In this document: positions 10,696 through 21,696 of the stretch, in pieces
Layout of the letters: each line of letters opens with the position of its first letter
How positions within the stretch are numbered: the stretch's first letter is position 1
NCBI GenBank assembly: GCA_007125355.1
Contig: SLDG01000041.1
Span: 1-40,295 of the forward strand
DNA from: Balneolales bacterium
GTDB lineage: Bacteria > Bacteroidota > Rhodothermia > Balneolales > Cyclonatronaceae
Direction of reading: 5' to 3'
Length of the DNA stretch: 40,295 nt
Program-made: the position numbers and the translations under genes
Notes under the pieces: generated by a model
What the model was told of the DNA's origin: nothing
What the model saw: the letters and a program-made list of their open reading frames with translations, nothing else
Databases searched by the model: none

Positions 10696-13416
10696 ATGCA
10701 AAAAAAGAGAACGACATCTGCATTTAGTATAATTTTAACATTTTTCCTTGTATTTCTATTCTCAAGCTTATCAATTGCGCAAGAAAGCATAATGCTATTA
10801 AGTGTTGATGGCGAAAAGTCTCCACAAAACCGGCATTTGGCTGAACATAGAACGTCTTTCTATAATGTTCAGATTAATAAGAATGCTTTTGGCGCACTCA
10901 ATAGAGGGGATCGATTTACAATTGATCTTCCCCATAAAGGGCATGGCGATTTTAAAGTAATTCGTGTAGCAGAGTTTATTCCCGGTGTTATATCAATTTC
11001 AGCGCATGAAGTGGGGACAAAAGAGAATATTGTGACTCTGAATATGGACAAAGACGGAAAAATACTTGGTCAGATGGAGTTGTTCGCTGATCATAAGTTT
11101 TATGAATTAAGAACCGACCCGGTTTCTAAATCTCAGTTCATGGCTGCTTTTAATTCATCGCAAAGAGACGAATTAACCTGTGGCCTCAGCACGCATGCCG
11201 ATGAGTTTCTTGAACCTATAAAGTCACATAATCACATGATTCCGGGAAAAGAAACATCAATTTTAGGTGATAGTAGTACTAAAAATCTGCCGGGTATCGG
11301 ACATGAGCTTGATACTATCAGCAGGCACACCGCAGGTCCTGATGGAAAAACCACTCTCGATATTCTTCTTGTGTATACATCTAACGCAGATAATTGGGCA
11401 GCTGGTCAAGGTGGTATTGATCTTGTTATTGCAGAGATGATTAACCGTTCCCAAAATGCGCTTGATAATAGTGAAATAGCAGTAGAGCTGCGTGTAGTTT
11501 TTAGTGGCTTGATTAATTACAATCAGGATGGAGATTCCGGTGTGTCTGGAGTTGATCAGCTTAGAAGAATTACAACATCACCTGAATTTAGCCTTGGCAC
11601 TGAATTCGAAGGATATATGAATGAAGTGCACGACCTGCGTAATCAATACGGTGCTGATTTGGTATCTGGTTTGATGCTTTTAAGTGATATTGGCGGAGTT
11701 GCATGGCGTGGCAGCTCGGCTGCACCTGATCCGCGATATGCTTTTTCAATTAACCGCATCCAGCAAATGACCACAACGTACACTTTTATTCACGAAGTCG
11801 GTCATAATTTAGGTTTGGCTCATAGCAGGAATCAACAGTCTAACACAGCCAATATTTTTGGAGGTGGATTTGAATACAGCACTGGCTGGAGATTTACCAC
11901 AAGTCAGGCGCAAACATTCGCCACTGTTATGACTTATGCAGAGGGTGATGAAAGAATACCGGTATTTTCAAATCCGGATATTTTGTGGCAGGGAGAACCT
12001 ACAGGCTCGTATGATGGTTTTTTTGCTCCCGCAGATGCTGCCCGTGCTATTCGCCATACAGCGCCGTTCATTGCCGGCAACAGAGCTACCACATTAATGC
12101 CGCCTATCCCTGCTGTTGACCAATCACCAATTTCGGTTACGCTTGGCCTTGATACTATCGAAGAAATGAATATTACCGTTGCAAATAATGGCGAATCCAT
12201 TCTTTACGCTCGTCCTGAGTTTAGGGCTTCATTTACTTCTGCACAAAGCATAGTACTGCCGCAATCATGGAAAGAAAATGCTTTAATGAATGCGCAAGCT
12301 GAGGATAATAGAATATGGGGTTCTGATTTTAGTCAGGGTTCCAATTTCCAAACGGGTTCGTTCCAGATTATAAATGACTGGAGAATCTTTGCCCAAACGT
12401 TACAGGATTCTTATCAAATAGTTGAGGATCCTTCAGAAGTGAATGGACAAATGTTGCAGTTTGGTTATCAAAATAATAGTCAGAATAACAGTTTTTTAAG
12501 CGTGCGTTCAGCATACGATGGCTTATTCTCAACCGGCGGGTACTACTTCAGTTCAACTTTTAAAATTAGTGGAAGCAATCCCCCTAATTATTATTTTGAA
12601 TTGTACGATCCATCGGTTTACGGGAAAAATGAATCTTTCTCATGGTTGAATTTTTCCCCAAACGGATTCATTTTCTTTGTAAGCGGACTCACAGCAAATA
12701 ATCAATGGATACAACAAAATTCGGGAGTGGAGTGGGTTGCTGATGAATTCAAAACGGTAGAGGTTATTTATCATCCCGCTGAAAATGAAGTGAAATTTTA
12801 CTATGATGGCGAGTTTTTAGGTTCCGCACCACCGCTATCTGCAGTCCAACCTGCTCAAGGCAGAGTTTGGAGAGTAAATACCGGTGTGGGTAGTGTTGCA
12901 GAGTATCGGCACATAACTTTAAACAGAATGTATGATGGGCTTGGCTTCGTAAGATCAAGCACACCTGCATTAGCGTTAGATGTTGCTCAAGCTGATTTTA
13001 TCAACCTTACATTTGATACAAACGGCCTTGAACCCGGTTTTTACGAAGCAGATTTGGTTGTATATACCAACGCTATAGATTCTGAGAAAATAGTTATTCC
13101 CATTGAGCTTGAGGTAACGGGTCAGGTTTCGGTTGAATCTCCGGAAATTCCGCTTAAAGCATCACTCGAGCAAAACTACCCGAATCCGTTTAACCCAACC
13201 ACCATGATTAACTTCCAGTTGCCCGAGAGCGGCAATGTAACACTCGAGGTGTTTAATATGGCCGGACAAAGGGTGCAAACTCTGGTTAATGGACTAATTT
13301 CTCAAGGAAACCATTCTGTAAATTTTGATGCCTCAGAATTATCGAGCGGGATGTATATCTACAGGCTGTCTTCAGAATTTGGAACAATCAGCCGTAAGAT
13401 GTTGTTAGTTAAATAG
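10696..13416 (+). CDS. Secreted metzincin-type metalloprotease with T9SS type A C-terminal sorting domain
   Basis: 906 aa; signal peptide FSSLSIAQE; TFIHEVGHNLGLAHSR; C-terminal YPNPFNPTTMINFQLPESGNVTLEVFNMAGQRVQTL...GMYIYRLSSEFGTISRKMLLVK. Confidence 0.9.
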   Translation: MQKKRTTSAFSIILTFFLVFLFSSLSIAQESIMLLSVDGEKSPQNRHLAEHRTSFYNVQINKNAFGALNRGDRFTIDLPHKGHGDFKVIRVAEFIPGVISISAHEVGTKENIVTLNMDKDGKILGQMELFADHKFYELRTDPVSKSQFMAAFNSSQRDELTCGLSTHADEFLEPIKSHNHMIPGKETSILGDSSTKNLPGIGHELDTISRHTAGPDGKTTLDILLVYTSNADNWAAGQGGIDLVIAEMINRSQNALDNSEIAVELRVVFSGLINYNQDGDSGVSGVDQLRRITTSPEFSLGTEFEGYMNEVHDLRNQYGADLVSGLMLLSDIGGVAWRGSSAAPDPRYAFSINRIQQMTTTYTFIHEVGHNLGLAHSRNQQSNTANIFGGGFEYSTGWRFTTSQAQTFATVMTYAEGDERIPVFSNPDILWQGEPTGSYDGFFAPADAARAIRHTAPFIAGNRATTLMPPIPAVDQSPISVTLGLDTIEEMNITVANNGESILYARPEFRASFTSAQSIVLPQSWKENALMNAQAEDNRIWGSDFSQGSNFQTGSFQIINDWRIFAQTLQDSYQIVEDPSEVNGQMLQFGYQNNSQNNSFLSVRSAYDGLFSTGGYYFSSTFKISGSNPPNYYFELYDPSVYGKNESFSWLNFSPNGFIFFVSGLTANNQWIQQNSGVEWVADEFKTVEVIYHPAENEVKFYYDGEFLGSAPPLSAVQPAQGRVWRVNTGVGSVAEYRHITLNRMYDGLGFVRSSTPALALDVAQADFINLTFDTNGLEPGFYEADLVVYTNAIDSEKIVIPIELEVTGQVSVESPEIPLKASLEQNYPNPFNPTTMINFQLPESGNVTLEVFNMAGQRVQTLVNGLISQGNHSVNFDASELSSGMYIYRLSSEFGTISRKMLLVK

Positions 13417-13549
13417 TAAAGCCATATAAATATTGATTTTATCTGCCTTTATTACATCTCAATTCCGAAGAAAATTAATCGGGCTTGTGTTATAGTTAAT
13501 GAAAAGTGAATAGAACTCTTTTCAAGGATTTAAATTATAGGAGTAGGGT

Positions 13550-14041
13550 ATGAATAGTGTTAAATGGATTGTATCATTAATGGTAATTTCTTTAGGATTG
13601 ATGATTGCATCTTGTGGTGAGCCTGCAGATACAGTAGATCAACCGGAAGCCCCGGGTGTAACTGCAAATCCGGATTTTGGAGATGAATTAGACAGGAGCG
13701 AAAGAATAGCAACTGTTGCAGATTTATCAGCATTTGAGGACAATAGAGAAAGAGAATTGAATGAAACATTTACCCTGACTATAGCCGACACATTATTTTT
13801 AGAGCTAAATATTCAAAATAAATCTAATCCATTACGTGATCTTATTAGCTATTCAGGTTCTGTTACCGGAGATGGTGCCGGAGATTTTACACTTTCTAAG
13901 GATGGCTCTATGTTCTTAGGCACTATTCGTATTTACGAAGATAATCTAAGATTTCAAATAACGTACGACAGGGTAGATGAGCATCACAAATTGTACCGTC
14001 TTAAGCATGATCAAATTGAGGAAGTTGATATTTTGGATTGA
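13550..14041 (+). CDS. Hypothetical lipoprotein
   Basis: 163 aa; lipobox LMIASCGEP; SD-like TAGGAG just upstream of ATG. Confidence 0.7.
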   Translation: MNSVKWIVSLMVISLGLMIASCGEPADTVDQPEAPGVTANPDFGDELDRSERIATVADLSAFEDNRERELNETFTLTIADTLFLELNIQNKSNPLRDLISYSGSVTGDGAGDFTLSKDGSMFLGTIRIYEDNLRFQITYDRVDEHHKLYRLKHDQIEEVDILD

Positions 14042-14133
14042 TTATTGAAAAGCTGAATTATATTGATAAATTAATCGCATTTCGAAATATATCATCAATA
14101 ATCCTGCAAACTGGAATGATGATAAATTTAATG

Positions 14134-14166
14134 CAATGAATAAATGATTTGTGTCAATGAATAAAT
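14134..14166. repeat. 12-bp direct repeat CAATGAATAAAT x2, 21-bp period, upstream of icmF
   Basis: Perfect copies at 14134-14145 and 14155-14166. Confidence 0.6.
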
Positions 14167-14295
14167 TTTTGAGGATTATGCATTTCAAAACCAGACTGTT
14201 AAATCATGTTTAAGGTAATGCAATACGTTCATTAAAGCGTTATCTTTAGATGATAATAAAAAAGCGCTTTTTGAAACCTGAACTAAAAAACTACC

Positions 14296-17200
14296 ATGCC
14301 GGAAGCAGCTGCTAAAGTAAAGAAAACAACCGCTGATAATAATCAGCCATTTATCTATAAACCAAAACATAAAATAAGGTTTGTTACTGCCACAAGTTTG
14401 TTTGACGGACACGATGCGTCAATAAACATTATGCGGAGGATTCTGCAAAGTTCAGGGGCCGAGGTCATTCATCTTGGCCACAATAGGTCGGTCGGTGAAA
14501 TTGTAGATTGTGCCATTCAGGAAGATGTACAGGGGATAGCTATCAGCTCGTATCAGGGGGGACACATCGAGTTTTTCAAGTACATGGTTGATTTACTCAG
14601 GGAAAATGGCGCTCCGCATATAAAAGTATTTGGCGGCGGCGGTGGCGTAATTGTAGATAGTGAGATTAAAGAGCTGCATGAGTACGGGGTCAGCCACATT
14701 TTTAGTCCTGATGATGGTAGAAAATATGGCCTTCAGGGGATGATCAATCAAATGCTCGAAACCTGTGACTTCAGTACAACAGTTTTAGATAAAATTGATT
14801 ACGATTCAGTAAACAGGAAAAATCCCAAAATTCTCGCGCGTTGTATTACAGCTATTGAAAATGACGCAAATGAGCTTCTCGAGTATCGCGATAACCAATT
14901 ATTTTTTGATAACGGGAAGAAGCTTTTATCCGGTAAAAACGGAAAAACTATTCCATTAATCGGTATTACGGGAACCGGTGGTGCGGGTAAAAGTTCGTTG
15001 ACAGATGAAATAATCAGGCGCTTTCTTACCGAATTTGAGGATAAATACATCGGAATTATATCCATCGATCCATCCAAAAGAAGGACAGGCGGCGCATTGC
15101 TGGGTGATAGAATCAGGATGAATGCAGTTTATAATGATCGGGTGTACATGCGCAGCTTAGCAACCAGAGCTTCGAATCGGGCTACAAGTAAGGCGGTTTC
15201 TGGTACTGTTGAGCTCATGAAATCAGCCGGCTTCGATATGATTATAGTCGAAACCAGCGGAATTGGACAAAGCGAGTCCGAGATTGTAGATTTGACGGAT
15301 ATCAGCTTATATGTAATGACCAGCGAATACGGTGCAGCCACACAGCTGGAAAAAATTGACATGCTGGATTTGGCTGATTTCGTAGTCATCAACAAATTCG
15401 ACAAAAAGGGATCGCTCGACGCTCTCAGAGATGTCAGAAAGCAGTACAAAAGAAACCGCAATCTGTGGCATGAGGATGAAAAAACGCTGCCTGTATATCC
15501 CACCATCGCGGCTCAGTTTAATGATGAGGGCGTAAATCGTCTATTTAAGGCGCTTACTAATAAAATTAACGAACAATATTCAATTAATTGGGAAACTTCG
15601 GTTTACAATAATCCCGAACCGGCTGAGGAGCTTAATAAACAGGCGATTATCCCCGGAAACAGAGTGCGGTATTTATCAGAGATTTCAGAAAGCCTTCGTG
15701 AGTATCATGAGTGGGCAGAGGAGCAGTCGAAAGTCGCCACCAAACTGAACGATATTGAAGGAACGTTAGCTCAGCTTGAAAAATGGAATCCTGATGATAA
15801 GGAAACATTACAGGCTACTCTAAACGAAATGAGAGATCATTGGCGCTCAAAACTCGATCCGGTTTCACTAAATATTTTAGATAATTGGGATAAAACAGCC
15901 GAAATGTATCGCAGAGACGTGGTCGAAACTAAAGTGCGCGATCGCGTTATCAAAAACGAGCAGTACCGGACATCATTAAGCGGCTTGAAAATTCCCCGTG
16001 TATCACTGCCTCGTTATGAGGGCTGGGGCGATCGTCTTAATTTTGCTTTAAAAGAGAACATCCCCGGTTATTTTCCCTTCACATCCGGTGTTTTTCCGTT
16101 TAAGAGAGAAGGCGAAGACCCGGCGAGGATGTTTGCCGGAGAAGGCACGCCTGAGCGCACAAACAAGAGATTCCACTATGTAAGTGAGGGTTTGCCGGCA
16201 AAACGATTGTCTACTGCTTTCGATTCGGTGACACTTTATGGCGAAGACCCTGCTTTGCGTCCTGATATTTATGGAAAAGTGGGGAATTCAGGTGTGAGCA
16301 TTTGTACTTTGGATGACATGAAAAAGCTCTATTCGGGATTTTATCTAACGGAACCTACTACCTCGGTTTCCATGACTATAAACGGGCCGGCTCCAATGAT
16401 TTTGGCCATGTTCATGAACACGGCCATTGATCAGCAGGTAGAACGCTGGCTGAAAGAAAACGGTGAGTGGGATAAAGCTGAAAAGAAAATTGAGTCGTAT
16501 TTCAGAGAACGCGAGGCGAATCGTCCCCGATACAATGGCGATTTGCCGGCTAATAGCAATGGCCATGGACTTGGATTACTTGGAATCACAGGTGAGTTTG
16601 TAACCGACCGAGAAGTGTACGAAAAAATTAAAGCCGACACGCTTAAAGTTGTTCGGGGAACCGTTCAGGCTGATATTCTTAAAGAAGATCAGGCGCAGAA
16701 TACCTGTATTTTCTCCACAGAATTTGCTTTAAAGATGATGGGGGATATACAGAGTTATTTCACCAGGAATAAAGTCAGAAATTATTATTCTGTTTCTATT
16801 TCAGGATATCATATCGCAGAAGCAGGTGCAAACCCTGTAACTCAGGCGGCATTTACGTTAGCGAATGGTTTCACATTTGTTGAATATTATCTCGCCCGTG
16901 GTCTGAAGATTGATGATTTCGCGCATAATCTTTCCTTTTTCTTCAGCAACGGACTTGATCCTGAATACGCCGTAATTGGAAGGGTAGCGCGACGCATCTG
17001 GGCGGTATCCATGAGGAATAAATACGGTGCCAATGCTCGTTCGCAAAAGTTGAAATATCACATTCAAACAAGCGGTCGTTCACTGCATGCTCAGGAAATT
17101 CAATTCAATGATATTCGTACTACATTGCAGGCGTTGTTAGCGATTTATGATAATTGTAACTCGCTTCACACCAATGCTTATGATGAAGCGATAACCACAC

Positions 17201-17751
17201 CGACGGAGGAATCTGTTCGTCGCGCATTAGCAATTCAGCTGATCATAAACAAAGAGTTGGGACTGGCAAAAAATGAAAATCCACTTCAGGGCTCATTTAT
17301 CATAAATGAATTAACTGATTTGGTTGAAGAAGCTATTTTGACTGAATTCGACCGCATCACCGAGCGTGGGGGCGTACTTGGGGCGATGGAAACGATGTAT
17401 CAGAGAGGAAAAATTCAGGAAGAAAGCCTCTACTACGAGACGCTAAAACACAATGGCGACCTTCCGATAATTGGGGTGAATACTTTTCTCGGGAAAAATT
17501 CTGAAACGCCTCAGGAAGTTGATCTTATTCGTTCAACTGATAACGAGAAAAAGCAACAAATTGAGGCTTTAGATTCTTTTAAACACCGCAACTCAGACCG
17601 AAGTGAATCATCCCTAAAAAAACTAAAACAGGTTGCCAGAAATAATGGCAATTTATTTGAGGAGTTGATGGAAACCGTCAAGTATAGTTCGCTTGGACAG
17701 ATTTCTCAGTCTTTGTATGAAGTTGGCGGGCAGTATCGTAGGAATATGTGA
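14296..17751 (+). CDS. icmF: Fused isobutyryl-CoA mutase (B12-binding + MeaB-like GTPase + mutase large domain)
   Basis: 1151 aa; B12 motif [30 protein letters not shown]-loop [12 protein letters not shown] and NKFDKKGS; mutase [64 protein letters not shown]. Confidence 0.95.
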   Translation: MPEAAAKVKKTTADNNQPFIYKPKHKIRFVTATSLFDGHDASINIMRRILQSSGAEVIHLGHNRSVGEIVDCAIQEDVQGIAISSYQGGHIEFFKYMVDLLRENGAPHIKVFGGGGGVIVDSEIKELHEYGVSHIFSPDDGRKYGLQGMINQMLETCDFSTTVLDKIDYDSVNRKNPKILARCITAIENDANELLEYRDNQLFFDNGKKLLSGKNGKTIPLIGITGTGGAGKSSLTDEIIRRFLTEFEDKYIGIISIDPSKRRTGGALLGDRIRMNAVYNDRVYMRSLATRASNRATSKAVSGTVELMKSAGFDMIIVETSGIGQSESEIVDLTDISLYVMTSEYGAATQLEKIDMLDLADFVVINKFDKKGSLDALRDVRKQYKRNRNLWHEDEKTLPVYPTIAAQFNDEGVNRLFKALTNKINEQYSINWETSVYNNPEPAEELNKQAIIPGNRVRYLSEISESLREYHEWAEEQSKVATKLNDIEGTLAQLEKWNPDDKETLQATLNEMRDHWRSKLDPVSLNILDNWDKTAEMYRRDVVETKVRDRVIKNEQYRTSLSGLKIPRVSLPRYEGWGDRLNFALKENIPGYFPFTSGVFPFKREGEDPARMFAGEGTPERTNKRFHYVSEGLPAKRLSTAFDSVTLYGEDPALRPDIYGKVGNSGVSICTLDDMKKLYSGFYLTEPTTSVSMTINGPAPMILAMFMNTAIDQQVERWLKENGEWDKAEKKIESYFREREANRPRYNGDLPANSNGHGLGLLGITGEFVTDREVYEKIKADTLKVVRGTVQADILKEDQAQNTCIFSTEFALKMMGDIQSYFTRNKVRNYYSVSISGYHIAEAGANPVTQAAFTLANGFTFVEYYLARGLKIDDFAHNLSFFFSNGLDPEYAVIGRVARRIWAVSMRNKYGANARSQKLKYHIQTSGRSLHAQEIQFNDIRTTLQALLAIYDNCNSLHTNAYDEAITTPTEESVRRALAIQLIINKELGLAKNENPLQGSFIINELTDLVEEAILTEFDRITERGGVLGAMETMYQRGKIQEESLYYETLKHNGDLPIIGVNTFLGKNSETPQEVDLIRSTDNEKKQQIEALDSFKHRNSDRSESSLKKLKQVARNNGNLFEELMETVKYSSLGQISQSLYEVGGQYRRNM

Positions 17752-17752
17752 T

Positions 17753-17832
17753 TTTCACTCAGATTTCGCTGATTGGCGCGGATTAGTATTATCAGTGTTA
17801 ATCATCAGAATCAGCCAAATCTGCGTTCTGTT
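17753..17832. repeat. Degenerate intergenic repeat of the ...GATTTCGCTGATT...AATCATCAGAATC...TCTGCGTTC type
   Basis: Shares AATCATCAGAATC and TCTGCGTTC blocks with the reverse complement of 4641-4690. Confidence 0.5.
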
Positions 17833-18027
17833 CTTTGGGCGTATAATCTGGTACCGCTTCCACTGATAATTAAGAATTTATACGTTAAAAATGATATATT
17901 TACTCGATTGCTTTGTAAGACTGTTAATTTCTTCTGCAATCAATCATTTTTTAGCTGTTTTGACGCAACACCATGCATCTATACAGTTTGATATTTAATT
18001 TATATTAACTCAGGAGGTTAACAAAAT

Positions 18028-19104
18028 ATGGCTTTAACACTTTCTAAAATTGAAGAATATCTTGGTTCAGAAGCTGATGCGCTTCTAAACCATAAGTGTA
18101 AAACTATTTCTAAAGAAAATATTCATCTTCCATCATCAGATTTTATTGAAAAAGTATGGATGGATTCAGACCGGAGTCCACGTGTTCTTAGAAATTTGCA
18201 ATCTATTTACGATCACGGTCGCTTGGGCAGAACAGGATTTATGTCAATTTTACCCGTAGATCAGGGTATTGAGCATTCAGGTGGTGCGTCTTTCGCGAAA
18301 AATCCCGCTTATTTCGATCCGGAGAACATCGTAAAGCTTGCTATTGAAGGTGGATGTAATGCAGTTGCTTCGACCTATGGTGTACTCGGTTCTGTTGCAC
18401 GTAAATATGCTCACCGGATTCCATTTATTGTGAAAATCAATCACAATGAACTTATGACGTATCCTAACAGCTTCGATCAGATTATGTTTGGTACAATCGA
18501 TCAGGCTTACGATATGGGATGTGCCGCGGTTGGTGCAACAATTTATTTTGGCTCTGATGAATCATCCAGACAAATTATTGAAGTTGCTAACGCTTTTGCT
18601 TATGCACATGAACTTGGTATGGCAACCATCCTTTGGTGTTACACACGTAACAATGCTTTCAAAAAAGATGGTGTTGATTATCATGTGGCGGCTGACTTAA
18701 CAGGACAAGCTAACCACCTTGGTGTGACTATAGAAGCGGATGTCATCAAACAAAAACTACCTGAAAATAATGGCGGTTTTAAAGCTTTAAACACCGGCGA
18801 TTCTTCTTACGGTAAGTTAGATGAACGTATTTATTCTGACCTGACCAGTGATAATCCAATTGACCTGACACGTTATCAGGTTGCGAATTGCTACATGGGG
18901 CGCGCGAACCTGATTAACTCAGGTGGTGCTTCCGGTGACAATGACTTTGCTGATGCGGTTAAAACTGCTGTTATCAACAAGCGTGCCGGTGGAGCAGGCC
19001 TTATCAGTGGCCGTAAAGCATTCCAGCGTCCGATGGATGAAGGTGTAAAACTACTGAATACCATTCAGGATGTATATCTGGAAGATGGTGTAACTGTCGC
19101 CTGA
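18028..19104 (+). CDS. fbaB: Class I fructose-bisphosphate aldolase (FbaB/DhnA type)
   Basis: 358 aa; [73 protein letters not shown] 9 nt before ATG. Confidence 0.9.
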   Translation: MALTLSKIEEYLGSEADALLNHKCKTISKENIHLPSSDFIEKVWMDSDRSPRVLRNLQSIYDHGRLGRTGFMSILPVDQGIEHSGGASFAKNPAYFDPENIVKLAIEGGCNAVASTYGVLGSVARKYAHRIPFIVKINHNELMTYPNSFDQIMFGTIDQAYDMGCAAVGATIYFGSDESSRQIIEVANAFAYAHELGMATILWCYTRNNAFKKDGVDYHVAADLTGQANHLGVTIEADVIKQKLPENNGGFKALNTGDSSYGKLDERIYSDLTSDNPIDLTRYQVANCYMGRANLINSGGASGDNDFADAVKTAVINKRAGGAGLISGRKAFQRPMDEGVKLLNTIQDVYLEDGVTVA

Positions 19105-19162
19105 TAAATCATTTCAAAAACTATGTTCTACTTAGTATGATTATGGTAGAGCTCGAAGAAAT

Positions 19163-19190
19163 AAAAAAGGAGCATTTCGCTCCTTTTTTT
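19163..19190. terminator. Bidirectional Rho-independent terminator between convergent fbaB and 19210-21696
   Basis: AAAAAAGGAGCATTTCGCTCCTTTTTTT. Confidence 0.85.
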
Positions 19191-19209
19191 ATATCGTAAA
19201 TAGTTTGGG

Positions 19210-21696
19210 TTAGTCTGTAACTTCCATCAAAAAAGTCTCTTTAAACGGTTGCCCACCATCTGTTATTCCTTGCAGAACAATTCTGTATCTCGACGGCACA
19301 TCATTTGTCCAGAACAGTACCCGGCCACCGTTAGGTCCGATAGTGAAATCCGGTTCCCAGTGCAATGTAATTCTCTGATCATCTAAGGCTTCAAGTTCTG
19401 GCGTCATAAAACCATACCTCGGAGAGTAAAAGGTTGTAGGTGGGTGATACCCTTGCATATAGGTTCTGAGGAAGCCACGTGATTGATCAGGCCTGCTGAG
19501 ATTGCGTCTTGTGGTTATGCTTATTACACCTCCTGTAGCAACAGAGCCAAATGCGGCTAATTCATGTGCACGGCGATACACATCAATAGTTTGAACATCA
19601 TCGGAGGTCAATGTCCAAAGCATCGACATATCAGTTTGAACACCATCGATATACAATAGTGGATCAGGTGTACCAGATGTGGTTGCTGCACCTGTGTTGA
19701 CTATAATTCTTTGTCCAAAATCTTCACTTCCAACACTTGTTACACCGGGAATTTGAGTTAGTACCTGCTCTAAAGGTAAAGTGCGCAGCCAATCTCTGTC
19801 ATCCATGTTTACACTTTGGCTGCCGGGTGTGGCTATTCTTACATTCCTGTCCATTATGTCTTCTGTGATTCTGTCAGCTGTAATAATTACATCTTCGAGA
19901 ACACCTTCCATCTGAAAATCAAAATGACGCTCTGTAGCAGTTCTTGATGCAGTTGCTCGGTCAGATATAGATTCGTCGCCTAAGGTAGTGGGATCATTTG
20001 TAATATCTCTTTGTACAATTTTAGGTTCATCAGAAGGGTTTACTTGAAACTGCTCATCTAAAACAATAGTAACATTATCTCTGCCTCGCTGTGTATTTGC
20101 TCTTATTTGGATCATTTCAGAAAGCTCGAAATCGAGATTGTTTATAAAAAAGCGGCCTTCTTTGTCTGTTTCGAGAAGATACATTTCTTCCTGATTTGTA
20201 CCATGAGATACAACTACACTTGCTTCGGCTACGGGCCTGCTCCAAAGTTGAGTAAAGACTTGTCCGGAGATGGTAAAGCCGAATTCAGGATTATGATTAA
20301 GGGCAAGCGGTGCATCCCCGGAAAAAATATTCATATTATACGCGCGCCATCCTTGGGTCATAAGTAATAAATCAAGGTACTCATCGGCTTTTGTGTGGCT
20401 GCTGAAGTAAAACCCTGGATCTTCGATAAAGCCGTTAATTTCCGGTTCCAAATATAAGCCAGCAAGTATGTTACTTGCATTGAAATTATAATCATGAATG
20501 GTGTCATCAAAAACTGAAACACTTGCTGTTGCTCCAATGGTATTGCCTGTGTGGTCTTCAAGGAAAAAGCGAAGCGGCACGTCTTCACGCTTTTTAAAAG
20601 AAGGGATGCTACCATCTCTTCTAACTTCCGCATTATTGATAATTAACCTCGGTTTAATATCATCTACATTGTTTTTATTGAAAGCCAGCCGTTCTGTTAC
20701 TGGACGCCCATCTGGCGATAACACCGTAAAATGAACAATACCTGTCGGGAAAAGTGAAGCAGGAATAAAAGAAAAGCCTAAGCCATCTTCAACAGGTATT
20801 CTTGCTACGTGATAGGGGACACCTCTGACATGAGCGAAAATTGTGAAATCCTGATTATCCGGGATACCGCTGCTCCGGGTCTGCACAATAAACTGATCTG
20901 CATTTCTTGTTACTTTCATGTTCATGCCTGTTTCAATAGCAGTCGGTAGTTGAACTACAATTCTGCCGGCATTTGCGGTATATCCCTCGGGATCTTGAGG
21001 TGTAAATGAAAAACTACCCATTCCATTATGAACTGATTCAAATTCAGCAACAGTTTCACCGGCACTATTAAGGATGAAACCGAATACGTCTCTGTGTAAA
21101 CCATCTTTGCCAACCGCTTTAAAAGCAACTCTGTTTGGTACACCTGCAATTAATTGGCCGCCCTCAGGCAAAAATTGAAGGTCAATCTCATGTGAATCTG
21201 TTTGCCTTCTTTCGCGTTCTCTTTGCACACGGCGACTTTCTTCTTCATTGGTATATACTTCAATATTCTTACTGAAAATGTAGGATTCACCAAAGTTAAA
21301 TCCCCATAAAGTATATGCTCTGAGTTGATACGTTCCTCTTTCAACGAGATGTTCATCGAAAGATATACTTCCATGCGCTCTTCCACGATCGAGTCTTTTT
21401 ACGACTCGGTTAATGCGTTCACCCGACGGAGCATGTAAATCAATGTACAAAACCCTGCTAATTCCTGACCGGTATTGATTCGATCCGCTTGTGGCATAGA
21501 CAGAAAACCAAATTCGGTCGCCGTGGTAATACCATTGTCTGTCTGTGTGAACATAAATGCGTTCTCTTGGAATTTCTTCATTAACAACACGGAAATTCTG
21601 AAGAAACGTCTGCTGCTCATTTGTCAACTGAGAGAAAGATGGGTCAATAAGAAATAAAAAAAATATAAAGGGGATTAATTGTAGAATCCTTCGCAT
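19210..21696 (-). CDS. MG2-like and TonB-dependent receptor plug domain protein lacking a beta-barrel
   Basis: 828 aa; signal peptide; ERIYVHTDRQWYYHGDRIWFSVYA (MG2-like); plug segment VEDVIITADRITEDIM..LPLEQVLTQIPGV..DPLLYIDGVQTDM..IDVYRRAHELAAFGSVATGGVISITT; ends about 110 aa later. Confidence 0.8.
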   Translation of the reverse strand: MRRILQLIPFIFFLFLIDPSFSQLTNEQQTFLQNFRVVNEEIPRERIYVHTDRQWYYHGDRIWFSVYATSGSNQYRSGISRVLYIDLHAPSGERINRVVKRLDRGRAHGSISFDEHLVERGTYQLRAYTLWGFNFGESYIFSKNIEVYTNEEESRRVQRERERRQTDSHEIDLQFLPEGGQLIAGVPNRVAFKAVGKDGLHRDVFGFILNSAGETVAEFESVHNGMGSFSFTPQDPEGYTANAGRIVVQLPTAIETGMNMKVTRNADQFIVQTRSSGIPDNQDFTIFAHVRGVPYHVARIPVEDGLGFSFIPASLFPTGIVHFTVLSPDGRPVTERLAFNKNNVDDIKPRLIINNAEVRRDGSIPSFKKREDVPLRFFLEDHTGNTIGATASVSVFDDTIHDYNFNASNILAGLYLEPEINGFIEDPGFYFSSHTKADEYLDLLLMTQGWRAYNMNIFSGDAPLALNHNPEFGFTISGQVFTQLWSRPVAEASVVVSHGTNQEEMYLLETDKEGRFFINNLDFELSEMIQIRANTQRGRDNVTIVLDEQFQVNPSDEPKIVQRDITNDPTTLGDESISDRATASRTATERHFDFQMEGVLEDVIITADRITEDIMDRNVRIATPGSQSVNMDDRDWLRTLPLEQVLTQIPGVTSVGSEDFGQRIIVNTGAATTSGTPDPLLYIDGVQTDMSMLWTLTSDDVQTIDVYRRAHELAAFGSVATGGVISITTRRNLSRPDQSRGFLRTYMQGYHPPTTFYSPRYGFMTPELEALDDQRITLHWEPDFTIGPNGGRVLFWTNDVPSRYRIVLQGITDGGQPFKETFLMEVTD

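Noticed and set aside
13934-14295. Cobalamin riboswitch upstream of icmF
   Set aside because: No B12-box-like conserved sequence seen; would need Infernal to settle.
14799-15506. Minus-strand ORFs antisense to icmF and similar shadow ORFs elsewhere in the track (for example 28357-28656, 29510-29974, 33925-34356)
   Set aside because: Overlap confidently assigned genes on the other strand; low-quality composition typical of antisense shadow ORFs.
17773-17991. 72-aa plus-strand ORF
   Set aside because: Covers a degenerate intergenic repeat and an AT-rich leader of fbaB; no RBS or recognisable domain.
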